This document shows, piece by piece, positions 45,652-56,110 of a stretch of 64,000 bases of DNA (position 1 is its first letter; each line of letters opens with the position of its first letter). Origin of the DNA: Mesotaenium endlicherianum (taxonomy: Eukaryota > Streptophyta > Zygnematophyceae > Zygnematales > Mesotaeniaceae); the NCBI GenBank assembly GCA_009602735.1, contig WELA01005791.1, positions 344,559 through 408,558 of the forward strand, in the 5' to 3' direction. Below the pieces are notes generated by a model that saw only the letters and a list, made by a program, of their open reading frames with translations, was not told where the DNA came from and ran no database searches. Both the position numbers and the translations under genes were made by a program.

Positions 45652-45667
45652 TCCAGTCTACTGACTG
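45627..45667 (+). promoter_or_regulatory. A3 -1 ribosomal frameshift signal
   Basis: The heptamer T_TTA_AAA (45627-45633) is placed exactly on the gag codons CCT TTA AAA. The spacer is 8 bases. A perfect 9-bp stem (45642-45650 with 45659-45667) encloses an 8-base loop. The -1 frame is open from the heptamer into pol, without a stop. This is the expected layout for -1 slippage producing Gag-Pol. Confidence 0.8.
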
Positions 45668-45719
45668 TGAGGATGCTAGAGATAGTGAGTCGTCACTAGC
45701 TGCCCTCGTAGCAGGTATT

Positions 45720-48700
45720 ATGGGTCCTGCTGAACTGGATTCACTATGCATGCCTGACAACCAGATAAAGGAGACCATCAGCAATATAGACGTCCAGAGA
45801 GTGCACACTCTGGATGCTCTTGTTCCACCTGATGTCCAACATTTCTTTGCTACGTCAGGAGAACAATGCGAAAGTCAGGAAAAGACAGTCCCCCCTATCC
45901 TACTGCATTGCATGATTGCAGGTAGGAAGGTGAGGGCATTTGTTGACGGAGGGGCGTCACATACTTTTATCCACAAGGACTTAGTTAAGCGGCTAAGGCT
46001 GCCTACTGTCACCCAAGGGAATAGAAAAATATTCCTTGGAGATGCCTCAAGTATCCCGGGAGGAGTTATAACCAAGCCTATTGAGGTCCAGTTAGGTTCT
46101 GGCATTGCAGTTCTAACTGAAACGCTTACATTTGAGGTACTCAACACTGGCTTTTATGATCTCGTGCTAGGCAGGTCCTGGCTTAATAGACATCAAGCTG
46201 AAGTGTGTTGGAGCAGAGGTACAGTTAAAGTGAGAGGAGCCAGTGATGGGCAGACTGACTTGGCACCCACCAGTGCTCTTCCTCTTGTCCTGTGTGGATG
46301 GCAAATGAAGGAAAAGAAGAGGCTTCCAGAAGGATGCAAGTTGCTGAATGCAATGGAGTTCGTCAAAAGCTGGAACCAGAAGGAAGACAGAATGTTCTGT
46401 CTGCTGCTAAGAGAGGTACCTCCTCAACCTGAAGAAGTGGTTGAGAAAAAGGTACACCCTCCGGAACACCCTACTGCTGCAAACATTGTTGCTCAGTACA
46501 CGGATGTGTTTAATATGCCTCCAGGACTACCCCCTAAGCGGGAAGTAGATCATAGGATTGATTTATTACCTGGTAGCCAGCCACCCTGGCAACGCACGTA
46601 TGGCTTGTCTTATTTGGAGAGTGAGGAGTTGAAAACACAGATTGCAGAGCTGGAGGAAAATGGTTACATTTCTCCCAGTAAATCACCGTACGGCGCACCT
46701 ATCCTATTTGTTAAGAAAAAGGATGGCAGTATGCGGATGTGTGTGGATTACAGAGCCCTGAACAGAATTACAGTAAAGAACAAGTATGCTTTACCCAGAA
46801 TCGAGGACTTGCTTGATACCCTGTCTGGCGCTAAGGTGTTCAGTAAGATAGATCTCAAGAGTGGTTATCATCAAATCAGAATTGCTGAGGGGGATGAACA
46901 CAAGACTGCTTTCCGCACACGTTATGGACACTATGAGTTCAACGTGATGCCATTTGGACTGACTAATGCTCCTGCTACCTTTATGGGTGCTATGAATGAC
47001 ATTTTCAGACCTTATTTGGATAAGTTTGTGCAAGTTTTCCTGGATGATATTTTAATTTTCTCTAAAGATGAAGCTCAGCACACTGAACACTTAAAGAAAG
47101 TGCTGGACACTCTGCGGAAAAATCACTTGTATGCTAAAATGAGCAAGTGTGATTTCTTTAAGGAAAGTATTGAATTCTTAGGCCACGTTGTCAGTAAAGA
47201 GGGCATCAGTGTGGATCCTAAGAAAGTCCAGACCATAAGGGACTGGCCAGTACCACAGTCTGTCTCTGAAGTTAGATCCTTCCTCGGGTTGGCTAACTAC
47301 TATAGGAGATTTATTGAGAATTATTCCACAAAGGCCAGTAAACTGACTGACCTTACTAAGAAAGACATCGGGTATGTGTGGGGGGAAGAGCAGCAGGCTG
47401 CCTTCCAGACCCTTAAAGATGCCCTTTGTTCTGCCCCAGTGCTAGCCGTGTATGACCCCAGCAAACCGGTGCAGGTGGTTACTGATGCCTCTGATTTTGC
47501 CATGGGTGCTATTTTGTTGCAGCCTGCTGACAAAACCACAAAGGATGGTAAGGTACGGCAGGAGTGGCATCCTGTGTTGTATGAGTCTATGAAATTTAAT
47601 CCAGCGGAGATTAATTACTCAGTGCATGATAAAGAGCTGCTAGCTATCATTCATGTACTCAAACAGTGGAGAGCATACTTACATGGTAAAGCTTTTAAGG
47701 TGATTACAGATCATCTAGCTCTGACCCACTTTCAGAAGAAGTCCAAGCTGTCGAGGAGGGAGAACCGCTGGAGCCAGATGCTGGAGCAGTTCCAAGTCCA
47801 GATCGACTACAAACCAGGGAAGTTGAATCCTGCTGATGCACTCTCTAGAAGACCTGACTTGCAAGAAAGGAACTTTAGTCAGCATGCTGTAGATAAAGTC
47901 CTGTGTGCACTCACTTCACTAAAGGTGAAAAAGTCCTTCCTTGAACAACTTAGGAAAGCCTACCTTTCTGACCCAACATTTGAGCCCAGCCCCACTACTG
48001 GTATGTGTCGTGCTACCGCACTCGGGTATAAGCTCAAGGGAGGGGTCTGGGTGACTGAAACCACTTCAGGCAGGCTGAAGCTGGTCATTCCTAATAATTT
48101 GGAAATAAGGTCTCTCTTACTGAGTCAAGCTCATGACAGTCTCCTGGGTGGACATTTGGGGCAGGCCAAAACTGTTGGCAAACTGGCAAAACATTATCAT
48201 TGGGAGGGGTTACCCCGGGAGGTCTTGAAATATGTCAAGTCCTGTGACCAGTGTCAGAGAAATAAGTCTCGGCACACACCACCCGGAGGTCTCTTGCAAC
48301 CGCTACCCATCCCAGCGGGACGCTGGGAAACTATATCCATGGACTGGGTGGTCTCACTACCAAGAACTGCCAACGGGCATGATTCAATACTGGTAGTCGT
48401 GGATAAACTGACAAAAATGGTCATTTTTATCCCCACAACTGTCAAAGTGACTGCACTCGAAACAGCGAGACAGTTTTACAACCATGTAGTATGCCAACAT
48501 GGGCTCCCTTCTAATATCATCTCAGACAGAGACTCAAAATTCACCTCTAAGTTCTGGAGAGCTTTAATGGGGTTAATGGGAGTCAAACAGCTGCTCAGCA
48601 CAGCAAACCACCCTCAGACTGATGGGCAGACTGAAAGAACTAACCGAGTTCTGCAGGAGGTGCTGAGAGCATATATTAACCAAAAACAAGATAATTGGGA

Positions 48701-49436
48701 TGACCTGTTGCCTCAAATTCAGTTTGCGGTCAACAGTGCGGTGCACGCGTCAACGGGCAAAACTCCTTTTGAACTCAGCCTGGGTAGAGTCCCTAAGTCT
48801 CCTCTAGATGTGCTAGGGGAATCTTTAACTCACCCTGAAGGGATTGACAACCCGGTCTCCCTCCAGTTAACTCAGGAGTTTGCTGACACCCTGTCAGAAG
48901 TCCAACGAAACTTGCACACGGCCCAAGAAAACCAACAAAAATACGCTAATCAACACCGTCGGGAACTGACATTTTCCAAGGGGGATTTAGTCAAACTGCA
49001 TTCTCAGCACCTGTACCTCCCTGGTGTGGTCAAGAAAAAGCTTGGCCCTGTCTGGGTCGGTCCATATTCGGTGGTCCGTCGTGTCGGTCAGAATGCTTAC
49101 AAACTGAACATGTCAGCTGAATACAAGGGGCACCCGGTCTTTAATGTCTCCTTCCTGGAACCGTACATCAAAGGTGATACACTGTTCACAGGTCGGTTCC
49201 CTGTCCAACCGGGACCGGTCCCCGCTGTCCGGGACGGCGACCCTGAGGAATATGAGGTCGATGAGATTTTAGACGCTCGCTCGGTCCGTCGATCGTCTAA
49301 ATATGTCATGAAATACCTCATTCGATGGAAGGGTTACGATGCCTCTGGGGACACTTGGGAGTTTAAGGACCACTTGACCAATGCCAAAGGGGCGTTGACA
49401 CGGTTCCACCTTCGGGCCGCTGGAGTCCCTCCATAA
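45720..49436 (+). CDS. A3 Pol: protease, RT, RNase H, integrase, chromodomain
   Basis: 1238 aa from its first Met; probably made as Gag-Pol by -1 frameshifting, since the frame is open from 45633. Aspartic protease at Asp76 (VDGGAS, a Gly where many have Ser/Thr). RT includes VDYRALN and FLDDILIFS (~residues 440-448). RNase H includes [12 protein letters not shown] and [10 protein letters not shown]. Integrase has a HHCC zinc region (HxxxxGGH, CDQCQ) near 803-850, catalytic Asp in MDWVV (~874), SDRDSKF (~936) and Glu in TDGQTERTN (~970). A C-terminal chromodomain ([17 protein letters not shown], ~1198-1215) could direct insertion to marked chromatin. No stop or missing catalytic residue is seen. 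Confidence 0.95.
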   Translation: MGPAELDSLCMPDNQIKETISNIDVQRVHTLDALVPPDVQHFFATSGEQCESQEKTVPPILLHCMIAGRKVRAFVDGGASHTFIHKDLVKRLRLPTVTQGNRKIFLGDASSIPGGVITKPIEVQLGSGIAVLTETLTFEVLNTGFYDLVLGRSWLNRHQAEVCWSRGTVKVRGASDGQTDLAPTSALPLVLCGWQMKEKKRLPEGCKLLNAMEFVKSWNQKEDRMFCLLLREVPPQPEEVVEKKVHPPEHPTAANIVAQYTDVFNMPPGLPPKREVDHRIDLLPGSQPPWQRTYGLSYLESEELKTQIAELEENGYISPSKSPYGAPILFVKKKDGSMRMCVDYRALNRITVKNKYALPRIEDLLDTLSGAKVFSKIDLKSGYHQIRIAEGDEHKTAFRTRYGHYEFNVMPFGLTNAPATFMGAMNDIFRPYLDKFVQVFLDDILIFSKDEAQHTEHLKKVLDTLRKNHLYAKMSKCDFFKESIEFLGHVVSKEGISVDPKKVQTIRDWPVPQSVSEVRSFLGLANYYRRFIENYSTKASKLTDLTKKDIGYVWGEEQQAAFQTLKDALCSAPVLAVYDPSKPVQVVTDASDFAMGAILLQPADKTTKDGKVRQEWHPVLYESMKFNPAEINYSVHDKELLAIIHVLKQWRAYLHGKAFKVITDHLALTHFQKKSKLSRRENRWSQMLEQFQVQIDYKPGKLNPADALSRRPDLQERNFSQHAVDKVLCALTSLKVKKSFLEQLRKAYLSDPTFEPSPTTGMCRATALGYKLKGGVWVTETTSGRLKLVIPNNLEIRSLLLSQAHDSLLGGHLGQAKTVGKLAKHYHWEGLPREVLKYVKSCDQCQRNKSRHTPPGGLLQPLPIPAGRWETISMDWVVSLPRTANGHDSILVVVDKLTKMVIFIPTTVKVTALETARQFYNHVVCQHGLPSNIISDRDSKFTSKFWRALMGLMGVKQLLSTANHPQTDGQTERTNRVLQEVLRAYINQKQDNWDDLLPQIQFAVNSAVHASTGKTPFELSLGRVPKSPLDVLGESLTHPEGIDNPVSLQLTQEFADTLSEVQRNLHTAQENQQKYANQHRRELTFSKGDLVKLHSQHLYLPGVVKKKLGPVWVGPYSVVRRVGQNAYKLNMSAEYKGHPVFNVSFLEPYIKGDTLFTGRFPVQPGPVPAVRDGDPEEYEVDEILDARSVRRSSKYVMKYLIRWKGYDASGDTWEFKDHLTNAKGALTRFHLRAAGVPP

Positions 49437-49703
49437 CTGTCATTTCAGTTGACACGGGAAGGTGACAGGCGGTCCTGTCTCCATTTAAGTTGGAGGGGAA
49501 AATATATGACAGTTAGTGAGCGAGAGCGATAAAAACACACTCATACGTTTATGTGTAGCGCATCGCAACTACGTCAACTTTTAGCAATCATCCTGTAAGG
49601 TAAACAGCAGCGAAGCCACTATACTAAATACTAACATACTTCCTGCAATCCCTATGACAAAGGTCCATATCCTACTAACTTGTGCCCTGGTTACATGTGC
49701 AGG
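49437..49703 (+). promoter_or_regulatory. A3 spacer with PPT-like motif and splice acceptor for ORF3
   Basis: It contains AAGTTGGAGGGGAAAA (49486-49501), resembling the true PPT. Near the end lie two TACTAAC branch-site motifs (49629-49635 and 49673-49679) and an AG acceptor at 49701-49702, two bases before the ORF3 ATG and 24 bases from the second branch A. Paired with the U5 donor GTAAGT at 44121, this would give a spliced ORF3 mRNA. Splicing is inferred. Confidence 0.6.
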
Positions 49704-51380
49704 ATGGCGCCCACCACACAAAAGGAGGACAGAAAGCGCAAGGCAGAAGAAGCCAGGAGGACAATGGAGCAATACCAGAAGGAGCTGGCGGCGACGTCCC
49801 TCACCAGGAGAGAACAAGAAAGGGTCCGCAAACAACAAGAGGCGGCAGAAGAGGCACAGAGGAAGAAGGATCAGGAAGCGGAAAACCTCAGGAAGGCTGA
49901 GGAGGAGAGACAGAAGAAACAGCAAGAAGAAGCGGCAGCGGCAGAAGAGGAGAAAAGAAAAAAGATTGAAGCGGACAGACAGAAGAGCTTGGCCACTTAC
50001 AGGTATACTGTGGTGGGTGGCCAAAACTTCGATAACCTGAAGGAAGCATTGCTGGCAGCCCAGGAGATCAACAGGCTGGAACAGACAACACTGCTACAGA
50101 AGGAAGGAGCTACAGCACTGGACAGGTACATCGAGACACACACCGGCGTGGTCCTTTACGAAGATTATGCTAAGATGGTGGGCTATACAGCAGAGCAGGC
50201 CCGGTATCTCGCAGATGATTCAGAGGACAAGCCGGTCCCCATACCGGGAATAGTGGGAGATCAGAGACTCATCCGGATGGTGAGCATGCGGCCCGATAGC
50301 TTTAAGGATACGGTATTCTACCTCACACTCCTGCCAGCTTACAATGAAGTTGAGAGAAGGAGCTGGGAGTACTTGGCCAGGGAAGCAGGACAGCAGATGT
50401 TCTCTCCCCACTGGTTCCCGTGTAAACTGAGGAAGGCTGAGCACGGACCCCAGTACTACCAGCAGCCAACAGACTGGAGGTGGATGACCGTCACAAATAA
50501 GAAGCAGGAGTGTGACCGAGCCCAACCGGATGACTTCCACTATGGCCTAGACGGCTATCTCATCCTACCACCTCACATTGCCCCTTGGGACCCCAGGCTG
50601 AATGGATGCCTGAGCAATATGAATGCAGAGACCAAGGAACATAGGAGGAGGGGAAGAGACTACTTCTCTAAGGGAAAGCATGCCTTTGTCAAATGGGCAA
50701 AGAATGCAGGCCGGATAGATATCAGTAGGCTGAAGGCCAAGCAACCTCCAGCGCGCCCTAAGAAAGGGAGGTCGGTAGACTACTCCATGTCTACTAGGGA
50801 GCAGGACGACTTAGTGGACGAGACCCCTACTCTCTCCGAGGAGGAGGATGAGGAGGCTGAGGAAGAAGAACAGGGCAGAGGAGAAGCATCAGCAGCAGGT
50901 ACTCAGGATACCCAGGGACAGGTAGGGGCGCTTCTTAAAGAACCACGATCAGGTGTTTGGAATGTGATCCCCGTTATGGCGACTACTGGACCCCGCGCTC
51001 GCTCCCACAGCCCACCTGCCCAAGCAGGGGAAGAAGCTGATCTGACTGTATTGGGCAGCAGACACAGGCAGAAATCCCCAGAGGACAGGGGTGCCAGAAG
51101 AGGGACACGCGGGTGGGCCAGAGGTATGCCAGCCTCCCCCTCCGCTCAGGGGCATGTACCTCTAGCCAATGTATTTCAGCATCCTACTGGAATGCCTGTC
51201 TATGTGGGCATCAACACCCAAGTGGTTGAAGAGCAGGCTACCATCCTTCGTTCTCCTCGAGGTCCAACTTTAGAGCAAACAGGGTTCTTTAGAAGGCCAG
51301 CTGACAGACCTAGAGGGCTGTCCAGATCTAGGTCCAGATCTCCGTCTCCTGATCCTGAAGCCCCAGGAACCACCCCTTAA
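49704..51380 (+). CDS. A3 ORF3, accessory protein of unknown function, 558 aa
   Basis: I do not recognise a family. The ATG at 49704 follows the putative splice acceptor. Residues ~5-105 are Lys/Glu/Arg/Gln-rich and probably a long coiled coil. A conserved globular region (~110-310) shares YRYTVVGG, LDRYIETHTGVVLYEDYAKMVGY, IRMVSMRPDSFKDTVFY, YNEVERRSWEYLARE and WRWMTV with the A1 and A2 ORF3s. Then come SKGKHAFVKWAK, an acidic block (~385-405) and an RS-rich end including HVPLANVFQHPTGMPVYV. No signal peptide, transmembrane helix or enzyme motif is visible. It sits where env would be. Unlike gag-pol, it is strongly diverged from the A2 copy. Confidence 0.82.
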   Translation: MAPTTQKEDRKRKAEEARRTMEQYQKELAATSLTRREQERVRKQQEAAEEAQRKKDQEAENLRKAEEERQKKQQEEAAAAEEEKRKKIEADRQKSLATYRYTVVGGQNFDNLKEALLAAQEINRLEQTTLLQKEGATALDRYIETHTGVVLYEDYAKMVGYTAEQARYLADDSEDKPVPIPGIVGDQRLIRMVSMRPDSFKDTVFYLTLLPAYNEVERRSWEYLAREAGQQMFSPHWFPCKLRKAEHGPQYYQQPTDWRWMTVTNKKQECDRAQPDDFHYGLDGYLILPPHIAPWDPRLNGCLSNMNAETKEHRRRGRDYFSKGKHAFVKWAKNAGRIDISRLKAKQPPARPKKGRSVDYSMSTREQDDLVDETPTLSEEEDEEAEEEEQGRGEASAAGTQDTQGQVGALLKEPRSGVWNVIPVMATTGPRARSHSPPAQAGEEADLTVLGSRHRQKSPEDRGARRGTRGWARGMPASPSAQGHVPLANVFQHPTGMPVYVGINTQVVEEQATILRSPRGPTLEQTGFFRRPADRPRGLSRSRSRSPSPDPEAPGTTP

Positions 51381-51458
51381 GGTGACAGGCTGGAAAGATA
51401 GTTAGTAAGGGAGGCTGGTCAGGGTCAGTTTCTTTATTTAACGCTTTCGCAGTTTAAT

Positions 51459-51475
51459 GTTGTCGAGGCGACAAC
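51459..51475 (+). other. A3 conserved hairpin before the PPT
   Basis: GTTGTCG-AGG-CGACAAC, a perfect stem 18 bases before the 3' LTR, shared with A1 and A2. Confidence 0.7.
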
Positions 51476-51481
51476 AAGTTT

Positions 51482-51493
51482 AGTTGGAGGGAT
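51482..51493 (+). promoter_or_regulatory. A3 polypurine tract
   Basis: AGTTGGAGGGAT directly precedes the LTR start TGTAATG at 51494. The same tract precedes 53838. Confidence 0.82.
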
Positions 51494-52239
51494 TGTAATG
51501 AATCAGTACATTAGTAGATATAATATTCATTTAAATATAATAGTTAATTTAGTTAAGCCTGCTAAACTTTAGTTAGTAGTCAGTCTGCTGAACTTTAGTT
51601 AATAATCAGTCTGCTGGACTTTACATAATTATCAGTTTAATGACTCGGCCAAAAGCAGCAGGCTGAAGTCAACTCAAGTCAGCTTGCTGACACATTCTTT
51701 GACAGCCAGCTGACTTCCGTGCTCGGTAGCAGCGAACTGCCTTGATATGCATCTAAGTGCGATATGCTAGATGAATGGCCAGATGACATCCCTATGATGG
51801 ATGGCTATTCGGGATGATGGGAGATGGCGGTGGATTTGGTTAACCGAGGTCCTACCAACGTGGTTAACTCCCGGGTAGGCGGTGCCATCGCACTGACCGT
51901 TGAACAGTAAACTCATTCCATGTACATATGCTAGGCATTGCTCTCGAGTTCGGCATTCGGAAACGAGGCCAACTCTCTTGTACAGCTTACTGAGAGAACT
52001 CTGAATCCAAGGCGAGAAGCCATTGATACGCACTGTCTTCTAACCTTGCTTATGTATGAGTTTACTGATTTGCATCGTTGATGCTAGTTTACTCGCATTT
52101 GACTTACGAGTATTATTCCCTGCTAGTGTATTGTCCTTCGCCGTTTAACCAGTTAACGGAAATTGCCATCAAGATTACTTGCTGATATAAAGATCTTATT
52201 TAATTGTTAATCGCTTATTTGGTAAGTCGATTCATTTCA
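51494..52239 (+). repeat. A3 3' LTR (746 bp)
   Basis: Complete, TGTAATGAATCAGTAC to GATTCATTTCA. It runs directly into the A2 ORF3 remnant. Confidence 0.9.
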
Positions 52240-53823
52240 GAGGAGGAGGAACAGGCCAGAATGAGGCAGGAAGAAATGGACAGAAAAGCTGCGAAGGAGG
52301 CCAAGAAAGCAGAGGAGGAGTGGCAAGCTGAGGAGAAGCGGAAGCAGCAGGCTGAAGAAGAAGAACAGAGGAGAATCAGCAGCTACCGCTACAGAGTGCT
52401 GGGCAAGGGCTTTGATCTACTGGAGAAGGCCTTCAAGTATGCTCAGAGAAGTCGCAGTGAGTCGCAGAAGGAAATCCTCCAGAGGGAAGGGGAGACATCC
52501 GAAAACTTTGACAAGTATATAGAGGTCGGCACAGGGCTCCTCCTCTACCACGATTACGCCAGGATGGTAGGATATACAATTGGAGAGGCCAAGGCAATGG
52601 CCCAGGTGAACGAAGCAGGAGCTGTCTCAATTCTTGGTATCTGGGGGGCAGATAGGGTCATCAGGATGATCCCCATGGACGCGGACAGCTTCAAGGACTC
52701 AACACCCCACAACAGGTTCAAGGCCATGTACAATGAGGTGGAGAGGAGGAGCTGGGAATTCTTGGCCAGGGAAACCAGTCAGCTGGACTTTGCAGGGCAC
52801 TGGTACCCTTGTACTCTTAAAAAGACAGACGCTGCCTTCTTCCAAAAGTCCACTAATTGGCGGTGGATGACCATCAACATGAAGGACCAACAGAATGACA
52901 GGGCGACGGATGAGGATTTCCTGACAGACCTAAAGGGGAACATAGTATTGCCCCCTCACATTGCGGCTTGGGACCCAAGATTGGATGGAGTCAGAGACTG
53001 CATGAGCCAAGAGATGCAGGAGGACAGGACCAGGGCCCGAGAGTCATTCTCCAAAGGGAAGCACGCTTATGCCAAATGGGCAAGTAAGCAAGGGGAAAAG
53101 GACCTCTATGCGGTCAGGACTCAGCAGCCCCCACCGGCACCCAAAAGGGGAAGGTCAGTAGGATATTCTTTTTCTTGGGAAGAGCTGGAGCAGCTGACAG
53201 AAGAAACCCCAGAAGTCTCAGAGAAACCCGGGGACGGAGAGGAGGAGGAGTCAGAGGAAGACGAGGAGGAAGACGAGGAGGAGGACACTAACCCCGCCGT
53301 GATCCTGACGACTGCCGCATCCCCTATAAGGAAAAAGACGGGGTTGGCCATGCAGCAACTCGCTCAAGAGGAGGATATCACTTGGCTGGGGACTGCCAGA
53401 GGACAGACTCCATCTCCCGGCAAGAAGACCCAGTCTGACAGGGCAGACAGGAGGGCTGCTCGGGAGATAGCCAGAGGCCTGCCAGCATCACCCTCGCAGA
53501 AAGGGCATGTACCCTTGGCTCATGTCATGCAACATCCTTCTGGGATGCCGGTGTACGTACCTGTCAGTTTGAGGGCTGCCCAGGAGAAGGCTGCCTCCCT
53601 CCAGACTGTGCAGGAGGAAACAGCCCACTTACTACGTTCTCCGCGGGGTCCTTACACGGAACCTCCCTCTCTGACTGGCTTCAGAAGACCCCAAGACAGG
53701 AGGAGGTTTGGCTCCCCTGAGTATAGAGCCTCAGCGTCCACCTCCATCCTAATGGCAGTAGGCTGGAGACGGAAGAGACAGCACGCTGTTATTAGTATTA
53801 GTGTTGTCGGGGCGACAACATGA
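52240..53823 (+). pseudogene. A2 ORF3, start removed by the A3 insertion
   Basis: Open from the A3 LTR to a TGA at 53821, about 527 residues of ORF3. It lacks roughly the first 40-50 residues compared with A1 (the coiled-coil start). Key segments are YRVLGKGFDLLEKAFKYAQRS, YIEVGTGLLLYHDYARMVGY, YNEVERRSWEFLARE and HVPLAHVMQHPSGMPVYVP. An acidic Asp/Glu block (~335-355) and an Arg-rich end follow. It is close to A1 ORF3 and only moderately similar to A3 ORF3. An in-frame ATG inside the LTR (52204) is fortuitous. Confidence 0.8.
53803..53819 (+). other. A2 conserved hairpin before the PPT
   Basis: GTTGTCG-GGG-CGACAAC: the same 7-bp stem as in A1 and A3, with a loop change. It overlaps the end of ORF3 and is followed by the PPT. 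Confidence 0.7.
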
Positions 53824-53837
53824 TAAGTTGGAGGGAT

Positions 53838-54557
53838 TGTAATGAATCAGTATATTGGCTGACATAATATTCATTTAACTATAATAGTTAATTAAGTTCA
53901 GCCTGCTGAAGTCTAGTTAATAATCAGCCTGCTGGACTTTATATTTAATATCAGTTTATGACTCGGCCCGAAGTAGCAGGCTGAGGTCACCTTATGTCAG
54001 CTTGCTGACACATTCTTTGACAACCAGCTGACCTCCGTACTCGGTAGCAGCGAACTGCCTCGATATGCATCTAAGTGTGGTATGCTAGATGAATGGCCAG
54101 ATGACATCCCTATGATGGATGGCGATTCGGGATGATGGGAGATGGCGGTGGATTTGGTTAGCCGAGGTCCTACCAACGTGGTTAACTCCCGGGTAAGCGG
54201 TGCCATCGCACTGACCGTTGAACAGTAAAACTCATTCCATGTACATATGCTAGGCATTGCTCTCGAGTTCGGCATTCGGAAACGAGGCCAACTCTCTTGT
54301 ACAGCTTACTGAGAGAGATCTGAATCCAAGGCGAGAAGCCATTGATACGCACTGTCTTCTAACCTTGCTTATGTATGAGTTTACTGATTGCATTATTGAT
54401 GCTAGTTTACTCGCCTTTGACTTACGAGTATTATTCACTGCTAGTGTGTTGTCCTTTGCCGTTTAACCAGTTAACGGATAATACCATAAAGATTACTTGC
54501 TGATATAAAGATCTTATTTAATTGTTAATCGCCTATTTGGTAAGTCGATTCATTTCA
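53838..54557 (+). repeat. A2 3' LTR (720 bp)
   Basis: Nearly identical to 37122-37843 and followed by the second ATAAT copy. Confidence 0.92.
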
Positions 54558-54562
54558 ATAAT

Positions 54563-55602
54563 AGATGCTCTATTACCAGCGTATGACTATTGAGTTAACT
54601 TGAAATTGCTTGTGATAAGCTTTGTACTTTATTGAATGGTCAAGGAAATACCATTTATGAAGCCTCATCCATTTATGTAGCAATTAAGTGTTCACCGTAG
54701 ATGCATCGCTAGGCAAATGGCTAGTTTTGTTTTAAGGCGATCAGCTGGCTTTCAAAGACTTTGTCGGCAAGATGACTTGAATAGACTTTAGCCTGTTACA
54801 CTTGACTAGGTTAGTATACTAATTTGAAAATCATTATAATAGTGTAAGCCTGCCTAATTAAGTATTACAATTGGTCAAATCAACAAGCTGTAACCTTCAC
54901 CCTCAGCCCACTCACTTCGTGAAATGCAAACAAAGAACCTCCGTCTCCTCAGCAATTTCCAATGCCTATCATAGTCTCCGTTCCGATCAACCAGCCTTCC
55001 AATTGACCAAATGACGCAAACCCGTTCTCCATATGGCTAAGTTTGGCCAACCGCTCCAAGTGAGCTCTATTACTCAATAACCCCTTCTTACTTTCTAGTT
55101 TCTGCGCAACTTGGCACACCTTCAAACCTCATTAGTCCTAAGCTTTCAAAAAATCAACGAGTTACGTTTTCCATAGACTCCAAGCTATGGTACATGGAAT
55201 TACTTCGTATGTGCATTACCAGTGCTCTATTCACGAAATTAAGCAAACAATTCGTCTGTCCGACTCCAAGTATTATAAAAAAGTGGAAGCGACCGCTACA
55301 ACCAAACGCGCATGTCAGAAGAGTACAAACTTGCACGCTTTTGTACATCTCAAAGTACCATCAGCAATTTGGTGTAATGTCGAGTCAACACGACGTCAAC
55401 ATTTTCAATTAACGATTTTGTGTGTTAGAAAACTATACGAACAAATCTTAGTTTTGAAGACAAACAATTGCGTCGTAGCAAACATTACATCTAAGCGTAC
55501 ATGCAAACTGCGGAATCCTCACTGTATATATTATTCTATCCATCGTAAAGGTCTTCTGCATGCACTTTCCCCCACTTTGACTATGGCTCATGCCCTTCGA
55601 CT
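54563..55602. other. no recognised gene; eroded LTR scraps
   Basis: About 54720-54850 resembles a worn minus-strand family A LTR (GATCAGCTGGCTTTCAAAGAC, TCGGCAAGATGACTTGA). The rest is unrecognised. A 141-aa plus-strand ORF (55187-55612) has no motif and is probably chance. Confidence 0.5.
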
Positions 55603-55607
55603 AGTAA

Positions 55608-56110
55608 TGTAGTGAAACAGATAGATAAAGTACTTAGTAAAACAGAATACTTTATCTATTCAAGACAAGGATCTTTGAACACAAGTGGTAGCTTCTTGAA
55701 AGAGAGATGGCTTCTTGAAAGTTAATATATTTCTGGATTTTGGCAAGTGCAAGAGTGATTCTGGAATGTCTTTCTATGTTCTAGCTCTTGTTTATATACT
55801 TGCTACATAAGTAATTTCTAGGAAGGTGTATGTTGATGTGTTGGCACCCAACACATCCCAAAACTTGCCACCTCTTTCTAGAATAATGTACACATGTCCT
55901 TTTGACCTAAAAATGGCACATTTGACTTTTGCCACATGGAGTTCTTCTAGGTCTTTCCTCTAACTTCGAAAATGCCTTGGAAGGTTCAAAGGACATGAAC
56001 CAAGTTACTAGAGTACCTATTCACACTTGACTCCACACAATACTACTCCAAATATATTTGAAAACATTAAAATATATGCAAACTAATATATAATAACTCA
56101 AATCACTACA
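55608..56110 (-). repeat. B2 3' LTR (503 bp)
   Basis: Minus-strand TGTAGTGATTTGAG to TTTCACTACA. Confidence 0.93.

Larger units (their letters stand above)
43532..52239 (+). mobile_element. family A inner element A3: intact gag, pol and ORF3; 5' LTR truncated
   Basis: The 5' LTR (43532-44138) lacks its first ~120 bases; the 3' LTR (51494-52239) is complete, and the two agree closely. It is inserted in A2 between the spacer and ORF3, with loss of the A2 ORF3 start and the A3 LTR start at the left junction, so no target duplication remains. All three genes are open, making this the reference copy for the family. Confidence 0.87.
37122..54557 (+). mobile_element. family A outer element A2 (with A3 nested inside)
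   Basis: Terminal LTRs 37122-37843 and 53838-54557 are nearly identical, and the compound is flanked by the exact duplication ATAAT (37117-37121, 54558-54562). It contains gag (one in-frame stop), pol (with a 693-base gap and two single-N joins), a spacer, then the inserted A3 element, and finally its own 5'-truncated ORF3 and the 3' LTR. The LTR pairing (outer with outer, inner with inner) shows nesting rather than a simple tandem array. Confidence 0.88.

Noticed and set aside
45957-45966. Protease DGG instead of DSG/DTG as an inactivating change in family A
   Set aside because: All copies share it, including the intact one, and DGG-type motifs are familiar in plant gypsy proteases.
49704-51380. 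ORF3 as a retroviral-type envelope gene
   Set aside because: The position fits, but there is no signal peptide, transmembrane segment or cleavage motif. The protein is charged and coiled-coil rich.
49704-51380. ORF3 as a captured host gene lying between elements
   Set aside because: Three copies lie at the same place between pol and the PPT/LTR, inside element boundaries with a target duplication.
55187-55612. 141-aa ORF as a host gene
   Set aside because: No motif, no start context, and it runs into the B2 LTR.
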